64,000 bases of DNA, taken from assembly GCA_032164245.1 (NCBI GenBank), contig JAVMKO010000006.1, positions 105,913,310 through 105,977,309 of the forward strand, given 5' to 3'. Under the pieces are notes generated by a model, which was not told the origin of the DNA, ran no database searches, and was given only the letters and a program-made list of their open reading frames with translations. Made by a program: the position numbers and the translations under genes. This document shows positions 10,901-22,458 of the stretch, piece after piece; the stretch's first letter is position 1, and every line of letters starts with the position of its first letter. The DNA comes from Sternotherus odoratus. Its lineage: Eukaryota; Chordata; Testudines; Kinosternidae.

Positions 10901-13900
10901 TCTCCCAGCTCAGCACCCAGAAGTTCCTGCTACCTCCCTTCCCCAGAGTGGTTGGCTCATTAGCTGCTGATGCAACTCACTAGATCTAAATGGAAACTAG
11001 GCTTTTCCAATTTTCCGATTTCCTCCCGCATCAGGGCGGGTTCTTCTCAATGATGTCGAGCAGGTCCCCTGAAATTTCAGATCTGAACAGACAGGGTCTC
11101 AAAAAGTTACAACGATACGGCAGACACAGAGAAATGCCATCGAGTTGTGTGTTAGGCCTTTTACTTCACTTGCCAATTAATAATTGGTTATTTTATCTTC
11201 ATTAATTGCTGCTCATTATTGGTTATTTGTTAGTCACTATTTGCTGCCAGCTGTTGGTTATTTAGTACCCACCATAGATAAATCAGAATATTTCATAGTG
11301 GCAATGTGGAGAAATGGAAAATAAAAGTTTTGGTAAAAAATGGAAAAAATGACAAAATCAGAACCTTTTCATGCAAATTTCCATTTTCACAGAACAGCCA
11401 AATTTTAGTATTTCTTGGGTTTCTCTCTGCATGTTTTTAGGTTCCTCTAATTGTTTCTCAGGTTCCTCTCTTCAATTTTCTGACTTTGGTTTTCAGTTCT
11501 TGTTTATCATGTTTTGATCCAGGCTTGTCAGTTTTGTGGCTCTAATGATCATTTTATACATTTCATTCAACCATTTCAGATGTTTGTTATCAGTTTTCTG
11601 CTCTTGTTTATTGATTACAAGATTTCACTTTCTGTTTATTCAGCTTCACTTATTATGGTCTCTCTACTGATTATCAACTTTTAGCTTTTCTTTATAAATT
11701 TAGGGTGTTTAAACATTTTTTTTCCCAGTTCTGCTATTCACTTATTGCTCCTTTTCACTATCGGTTTTCTGTCTTTGACTATTCATTTTCTAACTTTGAC
11801 TAGGTTTTGTGACCTTGATCTGGTTTTCATACTTCAATTACTGCTATTCTGTTTTGGCTATAGGTTTTCTGATTTCAATTTGTACTTTTTTGTTTTTGAT
11901 TCCTGGGTTTCTGCATTCAGTAATTGGTATTCTGATATAGATTCCTGGTTTTCTGTCTTTGACATTTGATTTTCTTGGCTTCTATATCTGGTTTTCTGAT
12001 TTCCATTTCTTGTTTACACTCTTTGACTATTGGTTTTCTTGAGTTCAAATGCTTTGTTTTTAAATTGTTGATTTTCAGACTTTGTTTCCCAATATCTTAC
12101 TTTGATTACTGGTTTTCTAGCTTTGATGACTAAGATTAGTGGTTTCCTCTTTTTGACCATTGCTTTTTGGATATTAATTATTAGTTCATTGACTGATTTC
12201 TTTGACTGGTTTTCTGGTTTCAGCAACTTGTTTTCTGATTTCAATAACTAGTTTTCTGCCTTTGATTACTTCTTTTCTGACTCCAATTACTGGTTTGCTC
12301 AGTTCCATTATTGGCTTTCTGTGTCTTCAATGAATGCTTTTCTATAATCACCAATTGGCTTTTCTTCGTTCAGTTATTGCTTTTATCATAACTAGTGATT
12401 AGAATAACTAATATTCTGTGATTATTATTGTTGAGTTTTTGGCATTTGAAACTATGTTTTTTCCTCTCATTTCATCAATTTTCTCTCTTCAATGATCAGT
12501 TTTCACTCAACGTCGTTCGTATTTTATTTAGTTTCAATGACCCATCTGCAGGGCCGGCGACAGGGGGGTACAACGGGTAGAGCTGTACCAGGCCCCGGAT
12601 TTCAGGGGGGGCCCCTGAAGTCCGGGACCGGTACACAGCTCTACTCGTAGTCGTCCCCCCTGGGCACCGCACCGCGTTTCCCCGGCTGTGTTCGGCGCCG
12701 CGGCCGGCTGCCTCCCGAGACCTTCAGCCGCTGCTCGTCCCGCGCCCCAGGAGCCGCCCCGAGGCACCCCCGGCTGCAGCGCTTCCCCCGCCCACCTGCA
12801 AGAGCCGGGCCAGCCCTTGGCGGGGGGGGGGGGGAATGCTCAGAGTAGGGGGCCCCAAACGCTCAGAGTAGGGGGCCTCAAAATTTCTGTCGCCGGCCCT
12901 GCCTATCTGTCACTGGTTAATTTTGCATAACCAATCTCGCTGGATCACCTTGAGTCACCTGTGGGGGGATCTTTTGTTCAAGATGGAAAAAAAATGTCCT
13001 TGTCTCTCTCTCTCGCTGCATCTCAGATGTTTGTTCATGTTGCAAAGGAGGTAGGAGAGACCTGCAATCTGCCCCCAATCCAGGTGAGTCCTCGTTTCCC
13101 ATCAACCCAATGCTGGTTCCACCCCTCACTCCCATCACCCCACCTGATTCTTATTATTCATTGTCTGACGCCAGAGCCCCCGGGATAGACCCCCGGTGTG
13201 CCAGGCGCTGAACAAACCCAGAGCAAACACCCAGTCCCCGCCCCCATTATTCTCCCTCCACCCCCACCTCACGCCCAGGGTCTCGGTGTGGGTGGCTGGG
13301 TTGGACGGCAGCCCCCAGCTCTGGTCTCCTCTCTGTGCCCCCAGCGTGACCCTTCCCCTGGGCTCTCTCTTGCAGCGCCTGGACCTGTTGGTGCGAGATT
13401 GGCAGCTCACCGGAGCCTACGGCGCGGACGGGGGTCAGGAGTATCTCGGAGACATCACCCGGGTAATGACCAGAGCCGGGCACCACGTGTGTTCGTGGAA
13501 ACAGCGAACGCCGGCTTTGGGGGGGAGCTGAACGGTTCCACGGCGGGTCTGGTTTCTTGCTGATGGCAGCAAATGTCACTTTGACTCCCGTAGGACCTGG
13601 AGGCCTCTGCTGAGCAGCCCCTGGTGTTGGGAGCCCTGAGGGCGAGAGGGACCCGGTGCTACCTGCTGCCCCACCCCGGCACTCAGTTCACCAAGAGCAG
13701 GGCAGGGACGCCAGGCAGTAAGAGCCCCTTCTTCCTTGTGGATTACACTCCCAGTCCCCCTCTCCCATGCTGCCCCTACCCCCATCTTCCCCTCCTGCAC
13801 TGCCTCACCCCATAATCCCAGTGCTCAGCTCACCCCCCTTGGCTTAGACTTGATCGTCCTGCCCACTACATAGGGGGGTCACAGCATCTGTGCCGGAGAG

Positions 13901-15684
13901 GAGGGGGACACGAGGGGCCACTGCTGGGGTCCTGGTCTCCTGTGGGGGACACAGCTGGTTCCCCCTTTAGGTCTTAATAGGTCCCCTGTGACCCCCCCCC
14001 CCCCCACTCACACACACACAATTACTGCAGCCTCTCCCTGTTACTCACCCCCATCCCCGCTGCTCCCCCCTTTTGCCCCAGGCAGTGGGATGGGGGGGGG
14101 GGTTAGTAAGCAGCTGTTGCCAAGAGAAGGAATCTCAATTCCTGTGGCACAAACCTGCCCCCTACATCTCCCATTTAACTTGTGTCCTGTCCCGGACGCT
14201 TGGTCCCTCCCGGATGCCTGGGTCCTTTTTCCCCAGCAGACCTGGACCAGGATTTCCGGCAGTATCTGCGGGACTACGTCACCACCGTGGTGCGCTCAGC
14301 GGGGACACACGTCCGGATGGACCGAGCTGGGCAGGCGCTGACCGGGGCTCAGCTGGCTGCCAAAATCAAGGTGGGAGAGGTGGGGCTGCTATAGGGGAGA
14401 GGGGCCTGGAGGAAAGACAGTAAAAGGGGCTCAAAAGTGGGGGCAGGGGGTGGGGGCAGGGGCTCAGTAGGGGGCGCTGTGTTGCAGGGGGCGGGGCAGG
14501 ACATGTGCCAAGGCTGAGCTGTCCCTGATCCCAGTTCTCCGGGCGTTATTCCCCACAGGACGTCTACCAAGACTTGAAGACCAGATGCTACGACTTCTCC
14601 TCCCCTGTGAAGGTACCGGGTCACCCCTCCCCAACCCTCTCTTTCCAGCCTGGATTTTTTTTGGGGGGGTCTATTGACCTCCGATCCCAGGTCCTCCTGC
14701 CATTGACCAATGGCACTAGGCCAGGAGGGGACACCACAACAGCTCCCCCAAATGTCCTGGTAGGGGACCCCCAGCTCCCAAGAGGTAAAGGGACCCACAG
14801 GGAGCCCCACCAGAGAACCTGTCCTCTCTACTAGGGTGGTGGCAATGTGGCCATGGCTGTCGGGTCATCGGGGGGCTGCCCCCTGGCTCTGAGGGAATGG
14901 GGGGGGTCGGGGACCAGTGGGGAGGTGATAGCGGGGAGCAAGGTCCCGGAGGAATGGGGGGAGAAGGTGGTGAATGCGGGGGCTCCCAGAGACGGTCCCG
15001 TCCCAACCCCCACCCTGTCCCCTCTCCCCCCACAGATGGCTGAATCCTTTTCAACGATGAGACAGAATAAAAACACCAAGGCAGTAGAAGCCGCCAGCCA
15101 GGCCTATGAACAATTTGTCCAGGATCTGGTGAGTGCAGAGGGGCTGCGGGTGGGGAGTGAGGCGCACCGGCAGAGCTGGGGGGGAGCAGGGCTGGGCTAG
15201 CAGGGGGCTGCGGGTCGGGGTGGACGGGGCTGTGGGCGTGTGAGTCAGCAGCACCCCCTGTGTCTGGGTAACGCTAGTGCCCGTCCCTAATGCCCGATCT
15301 CCCCCCTGCTCCTGGCAGGACCGTGACCACCAGAGTGTAAACTGCTGCCTGAGGGTGAAGCCTGAGGAGATGAAGAGACGGCTGGAGGAGAAACGCCGGG
15401 AGCTGCTGAATCGCTGCCAGGGGGAGCTGCGGGGCAAGGACCCCCAGAAACAGGCGGCCCTGGAGGAGCTGGAGCAGGGGCTGGCTGGGAAGACAACCCA
15501 GTTCCTCAGAACCTATGGACAGCGCTTTAGAGAGAAGGCCATGTGGTTGGGCCTGTACATTGGAGGGACTGTCCTGGCTGTGGTGGGTGCGGGTGTTGTG
15601 GCAGGCATCAACCCAAGTGTGGTGGTCCGGGTCGGAACAGGCGGCCTTGTCCTGATCAGGAGGATGGTGGGAAGATGGGTGTAG
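7957..15684 (+). CDS. RNF112-like RING-GTPase, gene A (12 coding exons)
   Basis: Coding exons: 7957-8205, 8460-8675, 9195-9308, 9690-9794, 10010-10060, 13027-13083, 13376-13462, 13594-13717, 14240-14370, 14559-14612, 15036-15128, 15319-15684. The total of 1647 bases gives 548 residues. Residues 10-51 form a C3HC4 RING ([17 protein letters not shown]), as in E3 ubiquitin ligases. The GTPase has a P-loop GEQRRGKS at 135-142, TKGVWMW near 175, DTEGS near 200 and LVRD near 272, as in guanylate-binding proteins. Order and motifs match RNF112/ZNF179. An in-frame stop upstream in the same exon supports the start at 7957. Exon 3 is 24 bases shorter than in B and C. The hydrophobic segment ([14 protein letters not shown]) is present, but the frame then shifts relative to B and ends at VGRWV, losing the EPLLP tail. 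Probably functional as RING plus GTPase; membrane attachment may be altered. Confidence 0.85.
11180..12530. repeat. T-rich degenerate repeat in intron 5 (gene A)
   Basis: About 1.3 kb of imperfect repeats built on ggttttctgactttgattac. The same block is in intron 5 of gene B (35440-36880) and gene C (55010-56440), so it predates the gene duplications. The surrounding intron (10061-13026) holds no recognisable gene. Confidence 0.7.
12549..12901. mobile_element. hAT-type non-autonomous transposon
   Basis: A 353-base element with terminal inverted repeats CAGGGCCGGCGACAG / CTGTCGCCGGCCCTG, flanked by cccatctg and cctatctg (an 8-bp target duplication with one mismatch). It is absent from intron 5 of genes B and C, so it inserted after duplication. 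No transposase frame is visible. Confidence 0.85.
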
Positions 15685-15749
15685 GCCTAAGTGGGATGGT
15701 TTTCGAATACAACAGACACCAACTGAAAAAAACACCTAATAATAATAAT

Positions 15750-16640
15750 TAATAACCTGATCACATCAGCCGCACCATCAGAGGCTCATTGACCTGCACA
15801 TCGACCAATGGGATATATGCCATCATGCGCCACCACTGCCCCTCTACCATGTACATTGGCCAAAACGGACAGTCTCCACGCAAAAGAATAAATGGACACA
15901 AATCTGACATCAGGAATCATAACATTCAAAAACCAGTCAGGGAACACTTCAATCTTCCTAGACACTCAATAACATTCTTAAAAGTAGCAATTCTTCAACA
16001 ACAAAAACTTTAAAACCAGACTCCAATGTGAAACTGCAGAAGTGGAATTAATTTGCAAATTGGACACCATTAAATTAGGCCTGAATAAAGACTGGGAGTG
16101 GCTGGATCATTACACAAATTGAATTTATTTCCCATGTTAAGTATCCTCACACCTTCTTGTCAACTGTCTGAAATGAAAGCGAGGAATACTTGTAGCACCT
16201 TAGAGACTAACTAGTTTATTTCAGCATAAGCTTTCGTGGGCTATAGCTCACTTCATCGGATGCAACCCACTATAGCCCACGAAAGCTTATGATGAAATAA
16301 ACTAGTTAGTCTCTAAAGTGCTACAAGTATTCCTCGCTTTCTTTAAGGATACAGACTACACGGCTGCTAGTCTTGAGCCTGTCTGAAATGGTTATCTTGA
16401 TTATCACTACAAAAGTTTTTTTTGTCCTGCTGATAATAGCTCATCTTAATTAATTAGCCTCTTAGATTTGGTATGACACCTTTTCATGTTCTCTGTATTT
16501 CTATCTATCTTCATACTCTATGTTCCACTCTATGCATCTGATGAAGTGGGTTCTACCCACGACAGCTTACGCCCAAATAAATTTGTTAGTCTCTAAGGTG
16601 CCACGAGGCCTCGTCATTCTTATAACTGAAATATTCTTTA
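15750..16640 (+). mobile_element. Penelope-like element fragment with GIY-YIG nuclease remnant
   Basis: The frame at 15789-16013 encodes NGIYAIMRHHCPSTMYIGQN followed by RKRINGHKSDIRN and PVREHFNLP. This is the GIY-YIG endonuclease domain of Penelope-like retroelements, related to the longer copy at 57130-57950. The domain is broken by a stop after QQQKL. It is followed by sequence typical of turtle Penelope tails (gcataagctttcgtgggcta). It lies directly downstream of gene A's last exon. Confidence 0.8.
16179..16343. repeat. Large inverted repeat (about 80-base arms)
   Basis: The left arm starts gaaagcgaggaatacttgta and reads through to gggctata. The right arm is its near-perfect reverse complement, ending tacaagtattcctcgctttc. 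The loop is about 20 bases around the cattggatg-like centre ttcatcggatgcaacccac. It is derived from two inverted copies of the Penelope tail and could extrude as a cruciform. Confidence 0.85.
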
Positions 16641-16743
16641 TGCAAGATGGTTCCTGTGCAGAATCATTGGAAAGGTTATGATTTACTAAATACAATTATC
16701 CCATTTTTAGGCACGTCTCATTTTTGTAGATGAATTTAGGAAT

Positions 16744-17214
16744 TGTAACAGGGCGGGTACTCACCCCTGCGGGGCCTCCCGCTGGTCGATCCGGGGAATT
16801 AGCTCCTCCAGCATCCGGAGCGCCCTCCGCAGGTTGATGCCCCACTCCTGTTTTGGCCCCGTGTCCCTCCCAGACCCCGGTGCCCTCTAACTGTGGGTGC
16901 TGCACCCCTGCAGTGCACCCTTTGGTCTGAGGGTCTCCCCTCCCTGGGGGAACCCTCTACCCCCTATCCCCACCTTACCTCAGAATGTGCCACTGCCAGT
17001 CACCACTTGCCCCCGCTCACTGGGGCAGACTGCAGTATCATGGTCTCTCATCACCGGCAAGGGGGGTTGGCCTGCTGCCGCTGTCTCTAGCCCTGGGCTG
17101 CCCCCTGCAACCCTGGTACTCCTGGGTCTGGCCTCCTGTCAGGCCCGGCGGCCTGGGGCTTTCTGGCTAGAGCCCACCCAGCTCCCTCTGCCCTGCCCCA
17201 GCTCTGCCCTCAGC
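16744..17214. mobile_element. Truncated solo LTR-like element, family 1
   Basis: It starts TGTAACAGGGCGGGTACTCA and tracks the element at 44507-45210 until about 17214, where a different LTR-like element takes over. The right end is missing. Confidence 0.55.
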
Positions 17215-18204
17215 TCTGCACAGGTGTCTATGACCAGGTTATGGAGGGCGGATTATGAATATGCCATTGATGTGTGTGTATCCTTGTACTTCAAGCTTAT
17301 GCTGGGTTTCTGGGTGGAATCTCAGGCAAGCTGGTGTTAACTTGAATGGCCTGCCTGATGGCTCATTAAGGGGCCATTAACTGCACAATTAACTCTGTCC
17401 ACACCTGAGGAGCCTCCCCAGGAATGGGACATGCCTGGGCAAAAACTGATTCATTGAGAGTCTGGTGATTGAACCATGTGGCTGTGGACCTGCAGTTTGC
17501 AACCAGACTCTGCATAAGGAGGAGGAGGGTCTTCGCCCACAGGAGGAAGTAAGCCTGGAAGAACGTCCTCCATTTTTGGTCTTCTACCTCCAGCCTGCAG
17601 CCTGTCTTGCTTCCAGCTCTGAATGGACTTTGCTACACAGGTGAACTCTGGACTAAGGTGCTGACCCATCCCTAAATGGGATGCTTTCTAAAGACTTTGA
17701 TTTGAACCTGCAGTTATTCTACCTTTGCTGCAAGCCTGAACCAAGAGATGTGCCATTACTGCATGTAATTGATTTATTTTAACCATTCTTAACCCTCACC
17801 TAGACCTTTTTCCTTTTATAACAAACCTTTAGATTTTAGATTCTAAAGGATTGGCAACGGCGTGATTTGTGGGAAGATCTGACTTGTATATTGACCTGGT
17901 CTGGGGGCTGATTCTTTGGAATTGGGGAGAACCGTTTTCTTTAGTTGGGGTATTGGTTTTCATAACCATTGATCCCGAGGACAGGTGGCTGCTGGTGGTG
18001 ATACTGGGAATCTGGAGTGTCTAAGGGGATTGCTTGTGTGACTTGTGGTTAGCCAGTGGGGTGAAACCAAAGTCTTTTCTGGTTGGCTGGTTTGGTTTGC
18101 CTTAGTGTGGAAAACCCCAGCTTTGGGCTGTAGTTTCTCTTTGGAAGCAATCTGTCCTGATCTGACACTCGCAGTTGGATCCCACCAGGAACAGCACCAT
18201 CACA
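17215..18204 (+). mobile_element. Solo LTR-like element, family 2 (partial, plus orientation)
   Basis: About 1 kb matching the reverse complement of 21405-22458 for most of its length, including gttggatcccaccaggaaca near its 3' end, and ending about at accatcaca. The 5' terminus is missing. It sits immediately beside the second copy of the unidentified minus-strand gene. Confidence 0.65.
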
Positions 18205-20300
18205 CACCCCATGCCGCCTGACTCACGTAGCAGGTGCCGTCTGTGGCCAAGCAGGGCCTGTACATGTCCAGGCTGCAGTTGGGTGGGAGGCAGAGCAGGG
18301 AAAGAGAGAGGAGTTAGGAGCCAGCCAGAGACCTCTGGCATGATCTCACTCACCACACAAACTGGGCCCCACATTCCCCAGTTCCACACAATTAATGAGC
18401 CATGCATGTTTTTAATTTTTGCGCAGAAAAAAGCTGCCAACACAGTTCCACCTTTTGCCAGAGGGCGCTGTGGTGTAAGAACAGCAGCAGCTCCCAGCAA
18501 AAAAATTACTTCTGTGGTTCTCCCTTTTGCCCACCAGAGGGCACTGTGGTGCTAGAACACAGCAGCAGCTCCTGGCCATCTGAGGAAGAAAGAGCCTGCC
18601 TTCTTTGCAGCACCTGTCAGGCCTGGTCAGAAAACAGAGGCTATGAAGAGACTGACAACGTGGGGTGCTGGTGGGTTATACAGGGGCTCACAAGTGTAGT
18701 TTGGGGAGGACACACTGGGGCAGGGGCAGAATGGGAGTGGAGGCATAGGGCCACATGGTGATGTGGGAGGGTATGAAGAACTACATAGGGACAGAGAGTG
18801 GCTGAGTGGGGGCACAGAGACACATGGGGATGGGGGAATGGTGTCTGAGTGGGGGAGGAGGGACATGTGGACAGGGGCACATGTGCCTGACTGAATGGGA
18901 GGGGAAAGAGGTCAGCCAGGGTCTGCATGGGGGAAGCTCCCTAAGTATCCCGCCTCACTCTCCAAAAAAAGCTTTTCCATATTTTTCCAAACCACCCCCA
19001 ATAACCCTCTAAGTTCACACCCAGGCTCCTTCCCGGCAATTTACTTCCCTCTCCCTCAGCTCCTCTGTTACCTCCAACATCCCTAAGCCTTTGCACTGCT
19101 TCTGAGCGGTGCAGGAAATAGGATTCTGTATTGTAGTTTAAATGAATTATCACTCCGAGTTCTGTATTAATGTACCTAGTAAGGAATCTATTTGTCAAAA
19201 AAACATTTCAGAATTTTTGGTGCAGAATTCCCCGAGGAGTATCACCTGTAACACACACAGGACACCTCATGCCTCTCAAACATGTACTTGTCCTGCTGCT
19301 CCTTCAGGTGGGCATAGCCAGAATTGGGACCACCCAGGGCTAAGCCATGGGGCTCACCTGGCACCTCCAGCTCCAACTTCCAGTCGTTGTTCATGTCTGA
19401 CACCATTGCCTGGACCACAGCCATGTCTGACTCTCCCACTGAGCTGCTGAGGTCCTGGTTGCACCATCTGTGGCTCCTCCAGTCCACCATGTAAGAAAAG
19501 TGTAAATTATAAGTAAATGTATTATAAATGCTTCATAACGGTATAAATTTGAGATGCTGTGCTGCAGATACTGTGCAGTACAATTACGAAACATGAGGTT
19601 ACTGCTGTGTAACATAGCTCTAAGTTTTTTCTAACTCTTATCTTGTCTTATACGTTTGTCTCATACGTCTTGTCTTATACGTTTGTCTCTTGTCTCATAC
19701 GCTTCAAACTCTTATCTTATCTTGTTCTATACATTCTTGCCCCACATGTGTCTTTACAAAATAGGAACTTTGTTTTTGTATGTCCTGTTCTTAAACGGTT
19801 CCAGATAAATAGTAAAATAACTAGATAAGGAACACCGTCATCCATTGTCAAGCTTCTCAGTTTGCATGGGGCCCCTCTTGCCCCTCCTTTATTTAAACTA
19901 ACATATTAAAAGGTCATGGCAATGTATAGGGAGAAGCCATAATTTGAGGGATGACTCTGTGGCTTCAATTTGCTAGCAAATAAACTTGTATTCAAGGTCT
20001 CCTGTGTCTACCTGTCTTTGAAGGTAAATTGAGACAGGCCTCCAAAGGAACGAAGCCATTTGTGCAACAACCACCGCCAGCTGTAACCTCTGTCACTGCC
20101 CTCCCTGCAGTGGGTTCTGGCATAGGCTGCAGGTGCTGTTTGGGATGCACCTCAGACTGGTGTCCACCAGGTAGCCCCCCATCCAGCCCAGCATGGTGGT
20201 CATGTTAATGCCCTCCCCCACCTCGATGGGCATGGAGGTCACATGTTGTTTACACACCTCAGACGTGCCCTGGTTGCAGTAGGGGGAGACTCCAGGGAGA
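18205..20300 (-). pseudogene. Unidentified gene, duplicated exons, copy 2, split by an LTR
   Basis: In minus-strand order: about 20295-20075 encodes a Cys-rich segment with two N-glycosylation sequons (NMTT, NSTC) and GWMGGYLVDTSLRCIPNSTC; 19489-19262 encodes the VDWR...MVSDMNNDWKLE segment; about 18290-18215 encodes SLDMYRPCLATDGTCY and then a GTGAGT donor. Cysteines and sequons suggest a secreted or extracellular protein. The coding text before VDWR is interrupted by a solo LTR at 19490-20069, so this copy should be non-functional unless rescued by splicing. I do not recognise the family. Confidence 0.5.
19490..20069 (+). mobile_element. Solo LTR with 4-bp target duplication ACCA
   Basis: A 580-base element starting TGTAAGAAAAG and ending GTGCAACA, flanked by ACCA on both sides. 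The uninterrupted paralogous site at 3550-3570 reads agtccaccaccgcc, confirming the insertion point. A canonical AATAAA lies near 19978 followed by a short U5-like tail. The 4-bp duplication fits a gammaretrovirus-like ERV, but no internal genes are present. Confidence 0.85.
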
Positions 20301-20828
20301 AAGAAGAGAAGATGGATTAAGGGCAGATTTCCCACTACTTGCCACAGCCCTCCCACACTGGGAGCAGATGATAGTGGTTCACGTGGACACCTTAGGTAAA
20401 GACAACATGTCACAGGATGTTCACACCTCTCTGAGCTGCAGTTCCAGGCTCCCTGCAAACTCAGGCAGACATCGCCGCTCTGGTTACCCTAGAAGGAGAA
20501 GAAATAAGTGGACATCGGAGAAGGTACCAGTGAATGGGGAGCTGGGGACTGATGGGATCCCCAGGGTACAACCTGGAACTGTGGGACCACTGTGCCTCCT
20601 TAACTCTCTAGCACAATGGACCCTCGCAAATTGGGCTGTTTCTCACAAAACGATGCCAGTGACAAGCAGCAAAACCCCTCCAGGTGCTGTGATCACACAG
20701 CCAACATGTGGAGTTACACACACAGCTAAATTTCAGGAGTACTCCCAAAGCCACTCATTCATGCAGAGAGAAGTAGCAGCTAATCACCCCAGCCCCAAGC
20801 CTTGTATCCCAGAAATATACCGTCATAC

Positions 20829-20935
20829 CCTCATAGAATCATAGAATATCAGGGTTGAAGAGACCTCAGGAGGACCAATCCAAAGCAGGACCAATCCCCA
20901 ACTAAATCATCAAAAAATCACCGTTCAAAACTCCC
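20829..20935 (-). mobile_element. CR1 LINE 3' end, reverse orientation
   Basis: catagaatcatagaatatca, gttgaagagacctcaggagg and aaagcaggaccaatcccc are the reverse-complement tail of CR1, the main LINE of birds and turtles. Confidence 0.85.
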
Positions 20936-21404
20936 TTGGACACTGCAAGCTCATTAATAAACTGGCCACTCCGACAAAGGGTAGTAGACCTACAAATACC
21001 CTTATAATCCTGAACTGAGATTCCCTGAGCACTTCAACCAAAAAGACACTGTTTTAGGTAAAATATAAAACAAATTTATTAACTACATAAAGAGAGATTT
21101 TAAGTGATTATATGTAGCCGGCATAGAGATCAAAGTTGCTTACCTAAGAAATAAAAAATAGAAACACAGTCTAAATTCTAACTTTGGCAGACTAAGCAAG
21201 ATTTGAATCAAGCAGTCACTCACCGTAACAGACATTACAGGCAGATAACAGTTCCTGAATACGCAGACTGGACTCCCTTCCAGCCTTAGACCAATCACCC
21301 TAGCTCAAAGTCTTTGCCTTCCAGAAGATCTTCTGGGTGTTGATATGGGCGGAGGGAGCAAGTGATGATTTCGCAGAAAAAATAGCAAATACTGTAGGCA
21401 ACGG
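20936..21404. other. Unassigned intergenic sequence
   Basis: No gene recognised. The AT-rich text (aaacaaatttattaactaca) reads as a polyadenylation-like AATAAA on the minus strand, so it may be part of a degraded LTR. Confidence 0.35.
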
Positions 21405-22458
21405 TGACAGTGCTGTTCCTGGTGGGATCCAACTGTGAGTGTCAGATCAGGACAGATTGCTGCCAAAGGGGCAATTACAGCCCAAAGCTGGGGTTTTTCC
21501 ACACTAAGGCAAACCAAACCAGCCAAACAGAAAAGACTTTGGTTTCGCCCCACTGGCTAACCACAAGTCACACAAGCAATTCCCTTAGACACTCCAGATT
21601 CCCAGTATCACCACCAGCAGCCCCCTGTCCTGGGGATCAGTGGTTATGAAAACCAATCCCCCAAATAAAGAAAACGGTTCTCCCCAATTCCAAAGAATCA
21701 GGCCCCAGACCCAGGTCAATATACAAATCAGATCTTACCACAAATCACGCTGTTGCCAATCCTTTAGAATCTAAAATCTAAAGGTTTATTATACAAGGAA
21801 AAAGGTCTAGGTGAGGGTTAAGAATGGTTAAAATAAATCAATTACATGCAGTAATGGCACATCTCTTGGTTCAGGCTTGCAGCAAAGGTAGAATAACTGC
21901 AGGTTTAAATCAAAGTCTTTAGAAAGCATCCCATTTAGGGATGGGTCAGCACCTTAGTTTAGAGTTCACCTGTGTAGCAAAGTCCATTCAGAGCTAGAAG
22001 CAAGACAGGCTGCAGGCTGAAGGTAGAAGACAAAATGGAGGATGTTCTTCCAGGCTTTATAGACTTTCTTCTGTGGGCGAAGACCCTCCTCCTCCTTATG
22101 CAGAGTCTGGTTGCAAACTGAAGGTTCACAGCCACATGGTCCAATTACCAGACTCTCAATGATTCAGTTTTTGCCCAGGCATGTCCCATTCCTGGGGAGG
22201 CTCCTCTCCTTGGGTGTGGACAAAGTTCATTGTGCAGTTGATGGCCCTTTAATGGGCTTGAGTTAGCACCAGCCTGTCTGAGATTTCACCCAGGAGCCAA
22301 GCCTACGTTTGAAGTACAGGCACCTTTTATCCAATATCGATAACTCCAGTTCCAAAATAGATACACACATGGTCATAGACACCTGTTATGACCCCCTTCA
22401 CCTAATATTCGGTAACCCAATGATCTATATGGTACCAAATTATTCCAGTAACGTGACA
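21405..22458 (-). mobile_element. Solo LTR-like element, family 2 (minus orientation)
   Basis: On the minus strand the element starts TGTCACGTTACTGG and ends with aacagcactgtca. It is the near-complete counterpart of 17215-18204 and related to 39673-40804 and 53029-54126. The minus strand contains ctataaagcctgg, a TATA-like box in the position seen in the copy at 53463. No internal retroviral genes flank it. Confidence 0.65.
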
